A DNA stretch of 64,000 bases from Solirubrum puertoriconensis (GTDB lineage Bacteria; Bacteroidota; Bacteroidia; Cytophagales; Hymenobacteraceae): contig NZ_LNAL01000008.1 of the NCBI RefSeq assembly GCF_001483135.1, positions 1,240,001 through 1,304,000 of the forward strand, in the 5' to 3' direction. The notes beneath the pieces are model-generated. The model saw only the letters and a list, made by a program, of their open reading frames with translations, was not told the origin of the DNA and did not search any database. Every line of letters starts with the position of its first letter. The first letter of the stretch is position 1. This document shows, in pieces, positions 18,313-26,641 of this stretch. The position numbers and the translations under genes were made by a program.

Positions 18313-18768
18313 TCAGTGAGGTTGCTCCTTGAGCTGTAGCAGATCCAGAAACAAGCTAAAACCATCGACGGTAGCGCCGCCTTCGCCAAACTTATCGAAG
18401 CTTAGGGGCTTGATGATGTAGCCGCTTACGGCTAGTTCGCGTGCTTTCAGCCGATCCGATTCAAGGTCGGAAGTGGTCATGATGAACACATTCAGGCCCA
18501 CAAATTCGGTGTCGGAGCGGAGAGCTTCCAGCAGCTCCAGGCCATTCATGCGTGGCATATTGATGTCGAGCATTACCACGTTGGGCTTCGGGATGCGCTC
18601 CTTGCCGTTTTCGCCGCGCAACATCGACAGCGCCTCGCGGCCATTGCGGGCAATGTGCAGCGGTACTTCGATATTGTGCTTACGCAGCTCGCGTTGCACG
18701 TTCATAATGTCCATCTGGTCGTCTTCAACGAGCAGAATGCTGGGTGAGGCGTGGGTATCGGCAGACAT
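18313..18768 (-). CDS. CheY-like response regulator (single receiver domain)
   Basis: This 151-residue protein is one receiver domain without an output domain: acidic pocket VEDD (14-17), phosphoacceptor Asp68 in VVMLDINMP, a conserved Thr in MTTSD, and Lys in IIKPLSF. The sequence style is that of Rcp1-type regulators that pair with phytochrome-like or CHASE3 histidine kinases. It lies 73 bp downstream of the kinase gene on the same strand and is the obvious phosphorylation partner. With no DNA-binding domain, it should act by protein contact or as a phosphorelay intermediate. Confidence 0.92.
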   Translation of the reverse strand: MSADTHASPSILLVEDDQMDIMNVQRELRKHNIEVPLHIARNGREALSMLRGENGKERIPKPNVVMLDINMPRMNGLELLEALRSDTEFVGLNVFIMTTSDLESDRLKARELAVSGYIIKPLSFDKFGEGGATVDGFSLFLDLLQLKEQPH

Positions 18769-18841
18769 AAGTATCGGGGTAGGGAAGGGCTACTGAGCTG
18801 GGTGAGGGTGGAGCAGCACCAGTCCTATACGGCATTTTGCT

Positions 18842-20374
18842 TTACGGGATAACCTTGCCAGCCCGCTGACTGGCCACGGTGTGTGCCGCCGACGTTTTGG
18901 GCCAGGTAAATGTGAAGGTGGCGCCGGCGCCCTCGCTCGATTCGAGGCGAATGGTGCCGCCGTGCCGCTCGATGATTTTTTTCACGATGGCCAAGCCTAC
19001 GCCGGTGCTTTCCAGCGTGTCGCGTTCGGTGAGCGTTTGGAAGATGACAAAAACCCGCTCGTGGTATTCCGGCGCGATGCCGGGGCCGTTGTCGGCTACG
19101 GCAAAGGTGTACTCCTCGGGGCTTTCGCGCAGCGTAATGCGCACCATGCCGTTGGCCGGTTCGTGGTGGTACTTTAGCGCGTTGCTGATGAGGTTGCTGA
19201 ACACCTGATGCAGCTCTACGCGCGAGGCGGTAAGAGTGGGCAGGTAGGGAGGCAGCACAATCCGGAAGCCCTCTGGCGGAGCCAGCGAGTCGCTGATTTC
19301 GGTAAGCAGCTCGCGCAGGTTTACGCGCTCTTGCTGCTCCTTCACGCGGCCAATGCGCGCCAGCTCCAGAATGCCGCTAATGAGGTTTTCCATACGGTGC
19401 ACACGCGTGCGCATCAGCACCAGAAACTCCCGAATGTGCTCGGGCAGGTTTTCGCCCATGTCTTCCTCAATCCAATGCGAGGCGCTTTCGATACCCCGGA
19501 GCGGTGCTTTTAGGTCGTGCGATACCACATAGGCAAACTGATCGAGCTCTCGGTTGCGGCGCTCCAGCTGCGAAATCGTCGACTCGATCGTGCCGGCCAT
19601 TGAGTTGAGGGAAGTAGCCAGCTCGCTTAGCTCATCTTGCTCGGCATCGGCGAGGCGCACGTGGTACTCGCCATGGGCAATGCGCGTGGCCAGTTGCACC
19701 ATGGAGTTGATGCGCCCAGCCAATAGCCGCGTGATGATCATGGCCCCGATCAGACCTAGGATCAGCGCCAAAATGGTAAGGGCAACGGATATGATGCGCG
19801 TTTCGCGGATGCTGTCGGCAAGCTTTTCGCGCTGCTTTTCGCGCGAGGCCAGCTCCTCGCGGTCAAAACCCCGAAACAGCACCCTGATTTGGTCCATCAG
19901 CTGCTTGCCGGTTTTGTCTTCCACCAAGCTGCGGTGCTCCATGCCGTCGATGCCTTCCTGTTTAGCATTGCGCAGGCGGGCCTGCCGCTTTTCGGTTATG
20001 AGCAGGTGCGAGTAAGCCGACCACCGTTCGTACAGATCCTGCGCCCGCAACAAACGCGCATACTGCGGGTCGTTGGGCTCAAACTCGTCGCGCAGGCGCG
20101 AAAAGGCACCCAGGAGCTGCCGCTCGCCCTCGTAGTACGATTCGAGCAACCCTTCATTGCCTATCAGCAGATACCCCCGTAGGCCCGATTCCATGTCCAC
20201 GATGTGGCGGAGCATGCGCGTAGATTGGGCCGTGCGGTTTTGCGACTGGGCAATGCGCTCGGAGTTGCGCAACACCTTGCGCGACAACTGATAGTTGACG
20301 ATTACTACCGTTACGAACAGTAGCGCAATGGCCAAAAAGCCAATAAACAGGCGTGTGGAAAGCTTGAGCTTCAT
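18842..20374 (-). CDS. CHASE3-HAMP sensor histidine kinase
   Basis: The 510-residue protein has a first membrane helix (about 9-29), a periplasmic CHASE3-like helical domain (about 35-185), a second membrane helix (about 194-220), a HAMP linker (about 220-275), and a HisKA domain with phosphoacceptor His286 in YVVSHDLKAPL. The HATPase_c domain has the N box (FSNLISNALKYH), G1 (VADNGPGIAP) and G2 (STGVGLAIVKK). All catalytic motifs are intact. It is encoded 21 bp after a small CZB-domain protein and before a single-domain response regulator, on one strand, forming a signalling module. Confidence 0.92.
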   Translation of the reverse strand: MKLKLSTRLFIGFLAIALLFVTVVIVNYQLSRKVLRNSERIAQSQNRTAQSTRMLRHIVDMESGLRGYLLIGNEGLLESYYEGERQLLGAFSRLRDEFEPNDPQYARLLRAQDLYERWSAYSHLLITEKRQARLRNAKQEGIDGMEHRSLVEDKTGKQLMDQIRVLFRGFDREELASREKQREKLADSIRETRIISVALTILALILGLIGAMIITRLLAGRINSMVQLATRIAHGEYHVRLADAEQDELSELATSLNSMAGTIESTISQLERRNRELDQFAYVVSHDLKAPLRGIESASHWIEEDMGENLPEHIREFLVLMRTRVHRMENLISGILELARIGRVKEQQERVNLRELLTEISDSLAPPEGFRIVLPPYLPTLTASRVELHQVFSNLISNALKYHHEPANGMVRITLRESPEEYTFAVADNGPGIAPEYHERVFVIFQTLTERDTLESTGVGLAIVKKIIERHGGTIRLESSEGAGATFTFTWPKTSAAHTVASQRAGKVIP

Positions 20375-20395
20375 GCGTCGGGGCTGCGCAAAGCG

Positions 20396-20764
20396 CTAGC
20401 GGCCCTCTTTACGCAACTTTCGCTCGATGGTATTGATCAGCTCCAGTACTTCGTCGGTAATGGGGTTTATGGAGCTCAGGCCGCGCTGGGCTTGCTCGGT
20501 TTGGCCTGCTTGGCGCAGGTCCATGAGTTGGTTGGCTACTTGGTGCAAATGGCGGTGCAGGCGGTCGAGCTTTTGGGTTTCAGGAATGTGCCCAAACTGC
20601 GGCAGGGCCACGTTAGCAATCCACTGACCTAGGGCACACACGTCGGCGTCGCGCACGGGGGCTTCGTCGCTACCACTGCCATACAAGAAGGAACGCAGCT
20701 TGGCTTTGAACAATATGTGCTTGAGTCGGGCTGCGTCGATTTCCCGCTTGATGTCTTCACTCAT
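20396..20764 (-). CDS. Free-standing CZB (chemoreceptor zinc-binding) domain protein
   Basis: The 122 residues fit the CZB domain, a helical bundle that binds one zinc through three His and one Cys. The expected ligands are visible: His16 in LKHILFK, Cys43 in VCALGQW (matching the family CxLGxW), and His70 and His74 in LHRHLH. The domain is usually fused to chemoreceptors or diguanylate cyclases such as DgcZ, where zinc or hypochlorous acid at the Cys changes signalling. Here it stands alone, as first gene of an apparent CZB-kinase-regulator operon, 21 bp before the kinase. Cytoplasmic, with no signal peptide. The family call rests on motif spacing only. Confidence 0.75.
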   Translation of the reverse strand: MSEDIKREIDAARLKHILFKAKLRSFLYGSGSDEAPVRDADVCALGQWIANVALPQFGHIPETQKLDRLHRHLHQVANQLMDLRQAGQTEQAQRGLSSINPITDEVLELINTIERKLRKEGR

Positions 20765-20811
20765 GTGATGCTGGTAGAACGGCGCCTATGCGGTTGTTTG
20801 CCTTTCTACGG

Positions 20812-20819
20812 CAAAGATA
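20812..20819 (-). promoter_or_regulatory. Candidate -7 box for the CZB-kinase-regulator operon
   Basis: The minus strand reads TATCTTTG (TAnnTTTG), 48 bases before the CZB ATG. No good -33 TTG is visible. It sits only a few bases from the divergent gcvT promoter. Confidence 0.45.
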
Positions 20820-20824
20820 ACTGA

Positions 20825-20855
20825 TTGGGCGGGGCTAGCTTTTCGGCTACTTTTG
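20825..20855 (+). promoter_or_regulatory. Promoter of gcvT
   Basis: TTG at 20825-20827 and TACTTTTG at 20848-20855 are separated by 20 bp, the Bacteroidota -33/-7 arrangement. Transcription should start near 20862, leaving a leader of about 60 bases, too short for a glycine riboswitch. Confidence 0.7.
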
Positions 20856-20922
20856 CGCCGGCTTGGCAGCCTAGGTTGCCGGGTTGCTTATTCCCACCGA
20901 TTCTCGCAAGCTTTTCCCCAAC

Positions 20923-22029
20923 ATGAGCGAACTGAAAACCGTCGTGCTCAACGACGTGCACCAGCAACTCGGCGCCAAAATGGTGCCCTTCGCCGGCTAC
21001 AACATGCCCGTGCGCTACTCCTCCGACCTCGACGAGCACCACACCGTGCGCCGGGCTGTGGGCATTTTCGACGTGTCGCACATGGGCGAGTTTCGGGTAC
21101 GCGGCCCCCGCGCGCTCGACCTCATCCAGCGCGTAACCAGCAACGACGCCAGCAAGCTCGCCGACGGCAAAGCGCAGTACTCGTGCCTGCCCAACGAGCA
21201 AGGCGGCATCGTGGATGACCTGCTGGTGTACAAGCTGGCCGACGAGGACTACATGCTGGTGGTAAACGCCTCCAACATCGAGAAAGACTGGAACTGGATC
21301 AGCCGCTTCAACGAGGAGTTTGGCGCCGACATGGAGAACGTTTCGGACCAGATCAGCCTGTTTGCCGTGCAAGGCCCCAAAACCGCCGATGCCCTGCAGA
21401 GCCTCACCGACGTGGACCTGAAGTCGATTCCGTACTACTCGTTTGTGCAAGGCACTTTCGCCGGGCACCCCAACGTAATCATCTCAGCTACGGGCTACAC
21501 CGGCGCCGGCGGTTTCGAGCTGTACATCCCGAACGAAGCCGCTGCCGATATCTGGAACAAGATTTTGGAAGCCGGCAAGCCCTTCGGCCTAAAGCCCATC
21601 GGCCTAGGTGCCCGCGACACCCTGCGCCTCGAAATGGGTTTCTGCCTCTACGGCAACGACATCGACGACAATACCTCGCCGCTCGAAGGTGGCTTGGGTT
21701 GGATTACCAAGTTCACCAAGGAGTTCACCAACAGCGCAGCCCTGAAGCAGCAGAAGGAGCAAGGCGTGCAGCGCAAGCTGGTAGGCTTTGTGATGGATGG
21801 CCCCGGGATTCCGCGCGCGCACTACGAGCTGGTAAACGAAGCCGGCGAAAAGATTGGCGAAGTTACCTCGGGCACGCAGTCGCCGAGCATGAGCAAAGGC
21901 ATTGGCCTAGGTTATGTTGCCACCGACTTCAGCGCGCCGGGCAGCAAAATCTTTGTACAAGTGCGTGGCAAAAACCTGCCTGCTACCGTTACGAAGCTAC
22001 CCTTCGTGAAAGGCACGGAGGAAGCGTAG
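20923..22029 (+). CDS. gcvT: Glycine cleavage system aminomethyltransferase (T protein)
   Basis: The 368-residue T protein takes the methylamine group from lipoylated H protein and passes the methylene to tetrahydrofolate, releasing ammonia. Landmarks are [10 protein letters not shown] near the N-terminus, the folate-site region [12 protein letters not shown], the conserved [11 protein letters not shown] motif and [11 protein letters not shown] with GYVATDF near the C-terminus. I choose the ATG at 20923; a TTG start 39 bp upstream would add residues unlike the family and lies close to the promoter. gcvH and gcvP are not adjacent. It carries two CCTAGG sites, both as Gly-Leu-Gly. Confidence 0.95.
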   Translation: MSELKTVVLNDVHQQLGAKMVPFAGYNMPVRYSSDLDEHHTVRRAVGIFDVSHMGEFRVRGPRALDLIQRVTSNDASKLADGKAQYSCLPNEQGGIVDDLLVYKLADEDYMLVVNASNIEKDWNWISRFNEEFGADMENVSDQISLFAVQGPKTADALQSLTDVDLKSIPYYSFVQGTFAGHPNVIISATGYTGAGGFELYIPNEAAADIWNKILEAGKPFGLKPIGLGARDTLRLEMGFCLYGNDIDDNTSPLEGGLGWITKFTKEFTNSAALKQQKEQGVQRKLVGFVMDGPGIPRAHYELVNEAGEKIGEVTSGTQSPSMSKGIGLGYVATDFSAPGSKIFVQVRGKNLPATVTKLPFVKGTEEA

Positions 22030-22045
22030 TATCTTGAGCATCCCA

Positions 22046-22139
22046 GCGTCATGCTGAGCGAAGTCGAAGCATCTCTACCGGTTCGTGAGATAGTAAAATA
22101 CTATCAGTAGAGATGCTTCAACTTCGCTTAGCATGACGC
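22046..22139. repeat. REP-like inverted repeat element
   Basis: Two 32-base arms (22046-22077 and 22108-22139), beginning GCGTCATGCTGAGCGAAGTC, are reverse complements with only two mismatches, both compatible with G-U pairing. Between them, GATAGTA-AAA-TACTATC (22089-22105) is a second nested hairpin. It fills the gcvT-comB gap. Motifs of the type CATGCTGAGCGAAGTCGAAGCATCTC are familiar to me as dispersed intergenic repeats in several bacterial lineages. It could also end gcvT transcription. Confidence 0.75.
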
Positions 22140-22157
22140 AATTTTTTCGATTACCGC

Positions 22158-22898
22158 ATGCCTTCTGTTGATATCTGTTTTTCGCCCGAGCTGTTGCCGC
22201 TGTACGACTTGCGCGGCCGGGTAGCCGTGGTGGTTGATATCCTGCGCGCTACTTCTAGCATTGTTACGGCACTGGCCAGCGGCGTTACGCACGTGTTTCC
22301 GGTGGCTGAGCTAGCCGAGTGCCAAGCCCTAGGTGAGCAGCATGGGTGCTTAACAGCTGCCGAGCGCGACGGCCGTGCCGCCGAAGGTTTCGACCTAGGC
22401 AACTCGCCCTTCGGTTACCTCGATGGCGTGCTGCCAGTGCGCGGCCGCGCCGTTGCCATCAGCACCACCAACGGCACGCAGGCCCTGCGCCGCTCGCTGG
22501 CGGCCGATGCGGTGGTAGTAGGGGCTTTCCTGAACCTGCAGGCGGTGGAGGAGTTTGCCCGCGCGCAGCATAAGGATGTAGTAGTGGTGTGCGCTGGCTG
22601 GAAAGGGAAGTTTTGCCTTGAAGACACGGTATTTGGCGGTGCCTTGGCCGAGCGCCTGTGCGACACCTTCGACGTAAGCAGCTCCGATTCTACCATTGCC
22701 GCACTGCACCTCTGGCAGCAAGCCAAAGCCGATTTGCACGGTTATTTGCTGCAATCGGCCCACGTGCGGCGCCTCAACTCGCTCGAGGCCAACAAAGACT
22801 TTGAGTTCTGCCTGCGCGTGGATGAGTACCCTGCGGTACTGCCCATCTGGAAGGAAGACCGGCTGGTGGCATTGCAGGCCGAAGTAGCGCGGGTATAG
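22158..22898 (+). CDS. comB: ComB-like 2-phosphosulfolactate phosphatase family protein
   Basis: The 246-residue sequence matches the ComB family: the N-terminal VVVDILRATSSIVTAL with a conserved Asp (about residue 29), the block GNSPF, the strand AISTTNGTQAL (about 98-108), VVVVCAGWKG and CLEDTVFGG. ComB hydrolyses 2-phosphosulfolactate to sulfolactate in coenzyme M synthesis in methanogens, and homologues occur in many bacteria that make no coenzyme M. In this aerobic organism the substrate may be a different phosphate or sulfonate. No other sulfolactate gene lies nearby. ATG start at 22158, and a hairpin terminator follows. Confidence 0.82.
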   Translation: MPSVDICFSPELLPLYDLRGRVAVVVDILRATSSIVTALASGVTHVFPVAELAECQALGEQHGCLTAAERDGRAAEGFDLGNSPFGYLDGVLPVRGRAVAISTTNGTQALRRSLAADAVVVGAFLNLQAVEEFARAQHKDVVVVCAGWKGKFCLEDTVFGGALAERLCDTFDVSSSDSTIAALHLWQQAKADLHGYLLQSAHVRRLNSLEANKDFEFCLRVDEYPAVLPIWKEDRLVALQAEVARV

Positions 22899-22903
22899 TG
22901 GCT

Positions 22904-22925
22904 GTAGCGCGGGCTGAAGCCCGCG
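22904..22925. repeat. Short palindromic repeat, GTAGCGCGG family, copy 1
   Basis: CGCGGGC-TGAA-GCCCGCG preceded by GTAG, immediately after comB. Related copies lie at 23010-23059 and 29928-29951. Confidence 0.6.
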
Positions 22926-22964
22926 TTTGCCAAGACGAGCAGTGCTAAACCAGCTTTACACAAC

Positions 22965-22998
22965 AACGGCTCAGGGCGCGTGCTCTGAGCCGTTTTAG
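22965..22998 (+). terminator. Intrinsic terminator of comB
   Basis: AACGGCTCAG and CTGAGCCGTT form a 10-bp perfect stem around a 10-base GC-rich loop, followed by TTAGTTTT. Confidence 0.82.
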
Positions 22999-23009
22999 TT
23001 TTACTACCT

Positions 23010-23059
23010 GTGGACCGCGGACTACAACCGAAGGTCGGCGTAGCCAAAGTCCGCGCTAC
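23010..23059. repeat. Palindromic repeat, GTAGCGCGG family, copy 2 (long-loop form)
   Basis: CGCGGACT (23016-23023) and AGTCCGCG (23048-23055) are exact inverted repeats, with GTAGCGCGGACTTTGG readable on the minus strand. The inner 24 bases contain a partial GACCTTCGGTTG hairpin. It lies in the comB-mazG gap. Confidence 0.55.
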
Positions 23060-23075
23060 ATCGTGCTGCGGCGTG

Positions 23076-23402
23076 CTACTTTAGCTTCTCATTTTGCTTG
23101 TGGCGGTCGGCGTCGCGCTGGGTTTTCTTTTCTAGGTTGCGCTGCAGGGCCTCGGTGAGGTTAACGCCGGTTTGGTTGGCGAGGCAGATCACCACGAACA
23201 GCACGTCAGCCAGCTCATCGGCCAGCACTTTGTCGCGGTCAGAGGGTTTGAACGACTGCTCGCCGTATTGGCGGGCAATGATGCGGGCTACTTCGCCAAC
23301 CTCTTCGGTGAGCATCGCCATGTTGGTGAGCTCGTTGAAATAACGCACGCCGGTGGTCTGAATCCACTGATCAACGGTTTGCTGGGCTTCTTCGATGGTC
23401 AT
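23076..23402 (-). CDS. MazG-like nucleotide pyrophosphohydrolase
   Basis: This 108-residue all-alpha protein has the metal-binding pattern of the MazG/dCTPase superfamily: EEVGE (about 33-37), then DELADVLF (about 62-69), where E, E, E and D would coordinate magnesium. Members hydrolyse (d)NTPs to NMP and pyrophosphate, often clearing abnormal nucleotides. The size is that of the short single-domain group. ATG start. It lies 12 bp downstream of dtd on the same strand, so the two quality-control genes are probably cotranscribed. Confidence 0.85.
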   Translation of the reverse strand: MTIEEAQQTVDQWIQTTGVRYFNELTNMAMLTEEVGEVARIIARQYGEQSFKPSDRDKVLADELADVLFVVICLANQTGVNLTEALQRNLEKKTQRDADRHKQNEKLK

Positions 23403-23414
23403 GGCACCTAGGGG

Positions 23415-23873
23415 TTAAGCGTTGTTGGAAGTAGGCGTGTCGAGCACAATGGTTACGGGGCCGTCGTTGAGCAGGCGCACCTTCATGTCGGCGCCGAAGC
23501 GGCCGGTGGCTACGGGGCGGCCCATCAGCTGCTCGAGCTGCTGCACAAACTGCTCGTAGAGCGGAATGGCAATGGGCGGTGGTGCGGCGGCAATGTAGCT
23601 CGGGCGCGTGCCCTTGCGGGCATCGGCCAGCAGCGTAAACTGGCTTACCACCAGCAAGTCGCCGCCCACATCCTGCACCGAGCGGTTCATCTTGCCTTCG
23701 TCGTCGTTGAAGATGCGTAGTTGCACCAATTTGCGGGCCATCCAATCGAGCTCGGCGGCACCATCGGAGTGGGTGAAGCCGGCCAGCACCAGCAAGCCGG
23801 CGCCAATTTGTCCCGTGATTTCGCCGTCGACGGTAACCGAAGCTTCCGCGACGCGCTGCACAACTATGCGCAT
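23415..23873 (-). CDS. dtd: D-aminoacyl-tRNA deacylase
   Basis: The 152-residue protein removes D-amino acids and mischarged glycine from tRNA. Visible family motifs are the start [15 protein letters not shown], the catalytic-side SQFTLLAD (about 78-85) and the cross-subunit GPVTIVLDT loop near the C-terminus (canonical bacterial DTDs have GPVT here). An upstream in-frame start would add 30 residues unlike the family, so the ATG at 23873 is preferred. This ATG abuts the divergent frame on the other strand (CATATG), which leaves no shared leader and argues for a later start of the plus-strand gene. Confidence 0.93.
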   Translation of the reverse strand: MRIVVQRVAEASVTVDGEITGQIGAGLLVLAGFTHSDGAAELDWMARKLVQLRIFNDDEGKMNRSVQDVGGDLLVVSQFTLLADARKGTRPSYIAAAPPPIAIPLYEQFVQQLEQLMGRPVATGRFGADMKVRLLNDGPVTIVLDTPTSNNA

Positions 23874-23918
23874 ATGGAGGAGGTAAAGGCGAACAAGAGC
23901 CGCAAAGAAAGGCAGCAA

Positions 23919-25460
23919 ATGCCCATCTTCGCCCACGTGTCGTCTCCTTCCGCTACTTCGCACACTGCATCGACTTACCTGCGTTGGCTGCTGCCAGCAC
24001 TGCTGCTAGTGGCTGCTTTGCGGCTGTGGCACCTGCCCGCCGTAGCCCTGCCCGATTACGACTCGGTGCGTAACTGGCAAATCATTCAGGAGGTAGCACA
24101 GCTCGATTGGCGGCACATTTTCCACCACGGTAGTCCCGGGTTCTACCTATTCTTCGCACCCATTACTTGGCTTACCACCAACTACCGCGTGTACTTGGTG
24201 CTGAATGGCTTGGTAGGCGTAGCCGCCCTAGGTATAATGACGCAATGGATAGCCCGGGCAGCTCGCCTGCGTGGTCCCGAAACGGCTTTGTTGGTACTGC
24301 TGGCGGGGTCGTCGGTGTTTCTGACGTTTTCGGGCCGCGACTTCACCATGAGCTCCTTAAGCCTGCTAGCTTTGGCCGGCCTGATGCGTGCCCACTGGCA
24401 CCGCCTGCAAGTGCCTACCCAGCGCAATCTGCTCCGCACCGCGGTGTGGCTGGCAGTAGGGCTTACTATCAACTACAAATTCCTGCTTACCACGCCCGTT
24501 CTACTGGTGCTCGAGCTGCTGCAAGCCGATGGGCTGTTGTGGCGCAAGGGCAACTGGTGGCGCGTGCTGATGGCGGTGGCGTTGCCCTTTATAGTGCTCG
24601 GGATACTGGCCTGGCTGATATCGAGTGTGCCGCTGTGGCGCTGGCCGGCAGTATACTTCGTCATCATGTTTCCGGCGGCAGCTAATGCGGCCGGGCGGCA
24701 GGGTACCGTGCAGGTCGATTTTGCTTACTACCTGCGCTACCTCACCGATTTCGAGTCGCCGTTGCTGTTGCCGGGTTTGGCCATGGCGCTGGTGTGGTTC
24801 GGGGCCGATTTGCGCCAACGGCCAACTACCATCGGGGCATACTTGCTGGTGTGGGCCGCCTGCACCTTGGCGGGTATGTCGTTGCTGATAAAGGCGCCGC
24901 GGGGCCTGCTGTTTGGCTACATACCGATGTACGCTTTGCCTGTGGTGCTGCTGCAAAAATGGCCGCGCGCCGTGGCGCTAAGCTTGCTGGTGCTGGCCCT
25001 AGGTTACAATGGCTGGCAGGTGCAGCGACAGGTGCTAGCTTACACGCCATCGAGCTACCCACAGGTAGCGACGCGGCTCAAGCAACAGCAGATTACACGA
25101 GTAGCTACTGCCGTGGGCATAAGCTTGGCGCCAGCCGCTGCCGAGCATGGCATTGCCGTAACCGGCGCCAACAACCTAGGGCAACTAGCAGCCCTGCGCC
25201 GGCAAGGCTACCGCTACCTGCTGCTCGATGATTACTACCGCGTAGCGGGCGTGCAGCAGTTCGATACGTTGCGCCGTTTGCCTTATGTGGCTGCCTGGCC
25301 TGAGCTGTTGCTTCGCTCGCCGCTCATCTACCTCGAGCATTCCGAGTACACCGGCCTAGGTTACCAGGCTACGCTGCAGCGACAGCAGCAAGCCGCCCGC
25401 GATACACTGCAATTGCGCCTGATCGACCTGAGTACGTTGCCGCTTCCGGAGCCGCGCTAG
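23919..25460 (+). CDS. Polytopic membrane protein, GT39/PMT-like glycosyltransferase candidate
   Basis: From the ATG at 23919 the product is 513 residues with about 10-12 membrane helices, beginning [17 protein letters not shown]. The first loop after helix 1 carries [19 protein letters not shown] followed by [12 protein letters not shown]. An acidic residue in this position with a following His-rich loop is typical of C-superfamily, lipid-phosphate-sugar-dependent glycosyltransferases (GT39/ArnT-like). The soluble C-terminus (about 390-513) has no motif I recognise. The frame is open upstream (ATG at 23874 is possible), but that ATG overlaps the start of dtd. The stop overlaps that of mltG by a shared CTAG. 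Confidence 0.7.
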   Translation: MPIFAHVSSPSATSHTASTYLRWLLPALLLVAALRLWHLPAVALPDYDSVRNWQIIQEVAQLDWRHIFHHGSPGFYLFFAPITWLTTNYRVYLVLNGLVGVAALGIMTQWIARAARLRGPETALLVLLAGSSVFLTFSGRDFTMSSLSLLALAGLMRAHWHRLQVPTQRNLLRTAVWLAVGLTINYKFLLTTPVLLVLELLQADGLLWRKGNWWRVLMAVALPFIVLGILAWLISSVPLWRWPAVYFVIMFPAAANAAGRQGTVQVDFAYYLRYLTDFESPLLLPGLAMALVWFGADLRQRPTTIGAYLLVWAACTLAGMSLLIKAPRGLLFGYIPMYALPVVLLQKWPRAVALSLLVLALGYNGWQVQRQVLAYTPSSYPQVATRLKQQQITRVATAVGISLAPAAAEHGIAVTGANNLGQLAALRRQGYRYLLLDDYYRVAGVQQFDTLRRLPYVAAWPELLLRSPLIYLEHSEYTGLGYQATLQRQQQAARDTLQLRLIDLSTLPLPEPR

Positions 25461-26524
25461 CGCTTAATCTTGAGGCTATCGAGCCAGCGCTGATACTTGC
25501 GGGCGTTCTTTTTGTGCTCGGCGTAGGAGGCGGCAAAATCGGAGTAGCCACTGCCGCCAGCACGGGCGCAGAAGAACAAGTAGTCGTGTTGGGCGGGCTT
25601 CAGCACCGCATCGAGGCTCTGGCGGTTGGCCGAGGTAATAGGGCCGGGCGGCAGGCCTTTCTGCTTGTAGGTGTTGTAAGGCGAATCAACCAGCTTATCC
25701 TTGTTCAGCACGCGCTTCACGCCGAAGTTGCCAATGGCCCACAACAGCGTAGGGTCGGCTTGCAGGCGCATGCCGCGGCGCAGGCGGTTGAGGTACACGC
25801 CGGCAATTACGGGCTTGTCCTCGGGCTTGGCGGTTTCGCGCTGCACAATGCTGGCCAGCACGTGCACTTGGGTAGGGGAGAGGCGCAGTGAATCGGCCCG
25901 GCGCTGCCGCTCCGCCGACCAAAACCGCCGGTGGTGCGCCGCCATGCTGTCGAGAAACTGCTGGGCCGAGGTGTTCCAAACAAACCGGTACCGGCCCGGA
26001 ATAAACAGCGTCAGCACCGTAGTGGTATCCACGCGGTACTGCCGCTGCAAAGTGGCTTGCTGATTCAGCAGGCGCCGCAGCTGGGTTGAGTCAGCTTCGA
26101 GCTGACGCTGCATCTGGCGGGCCAGCTGCGGCTTGTATTTAAAGGCATCGAGCACAAACTCCACGGTATCCTGCTGGCCCTGCATCAGCTTCTCGAGCAG
26201 CGCAGCATTGCCTAGGTTGCTCTCGAGCAAATAGCGGCCGGGGCGCACCTGCGCGGGATATCCTTTGTGCTCGGCCAACCAGGCAAAGGTGGCGGGCTCC
26301 AGCAGCAGCTCGTGGCGCTCGAGTGAGTCGAGCACATCTTGGTAAGTGCCGCCAGTGCGGATGTAGAGGTAAGCCGGGCCAAACGGCGAAGGCTCCACGT
26401 TCGGGCGCCACAGCACGCGCCAGGCGCCATACAGCCCAATACCGCCCGCAATCAGCAGCACGACAAACAGTGTCCAGCCTACGCGGCGCCACAGCAAAGC
26501 AGATTTATTATTCGGGTAAGCCAA
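25457..26524 (-). CDS. mltG: Endolytic murein transglycosylase
   Basis: This 355-residue YceG/MltG protein cleaves nascent glycan strands in the periplasm and so sets peptidoglycan strand length. It has one N-terminal membrane anchor (about 15-37), a LysM-like domain (about 50-110) and the catalytic domain with Glu230 in ASIVQRET. The family block YNTYKQKGLPPGPI and the SAN that follows are present. The start is TTG: an in-frame TGA lies directly upstream and no ATG or GTG precedes the membrane helix. It converges on the glycosyltransferase-like gene, with both stop codons inside one CTAG. Confidence 0.93.
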   Translation of the reverse strand: MAYPNNKSALLWRRVGWTLFVVLLIAGGIGLYGAWRVLWRPNVEPSPFGPAYLYIRTGGTYQDVLDSLERHELLLEPATFAWLAEHKGYPAQVRPGRYLLESNLGNAALLEKLMQGQQDTVEFVLDAFKYKPQLARQMQRQLEADSTQLRRLLNQQATLQRQYRVDTTTVLTLFIPGRYRFVWNTSAQQFLDSMAAHHRRFWSAERQRRADSLRLSPTQVHVLASIVQRETAKPEDKPVIAGVYLNRLRRGMRLQADPTLLWAIGNFGVKRVLNKDKLVDSPYNTYKQKGLPPGPITSANRQSLDAVLKPAQHDYLFFCARAGGSGYSDFAASYAEHKKNARKYQRWLDSLKIKR

Positions 26525-26641
26525 TCAGAAGAAAACTAACGCGACCCAGGGGAGGGGCGAACGGCGTGTGCCGCCCCGGCCGCGTGTACTACCATCACCA
26601 ATCCGCTCCGGCCGATGCCCGAGCAGCTACCCACCTAGGGC

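Noticed and set aside
20862-20922. Possible glycine riboswitch upstream of gcvT.
   Set aside because: The predicted leader is only about 60 bases, too short for the aptamer, and no conserved glycine-riboswitch core is visible.
20884-20922. Upstream TTG start for gcvT adding 13 residues.
   Set aside because: The added residues are unlike GcvT and would lie just after the predicted transcription start; the ATG at 20923 fits the family.
23721-23918. Earlier starts of the glycosyltransferase-like gene.
   Set aside because: The upstream part is antisense to dtd and has no membrane or family features; the ATG at 23874 overlaps the dtd start itself.
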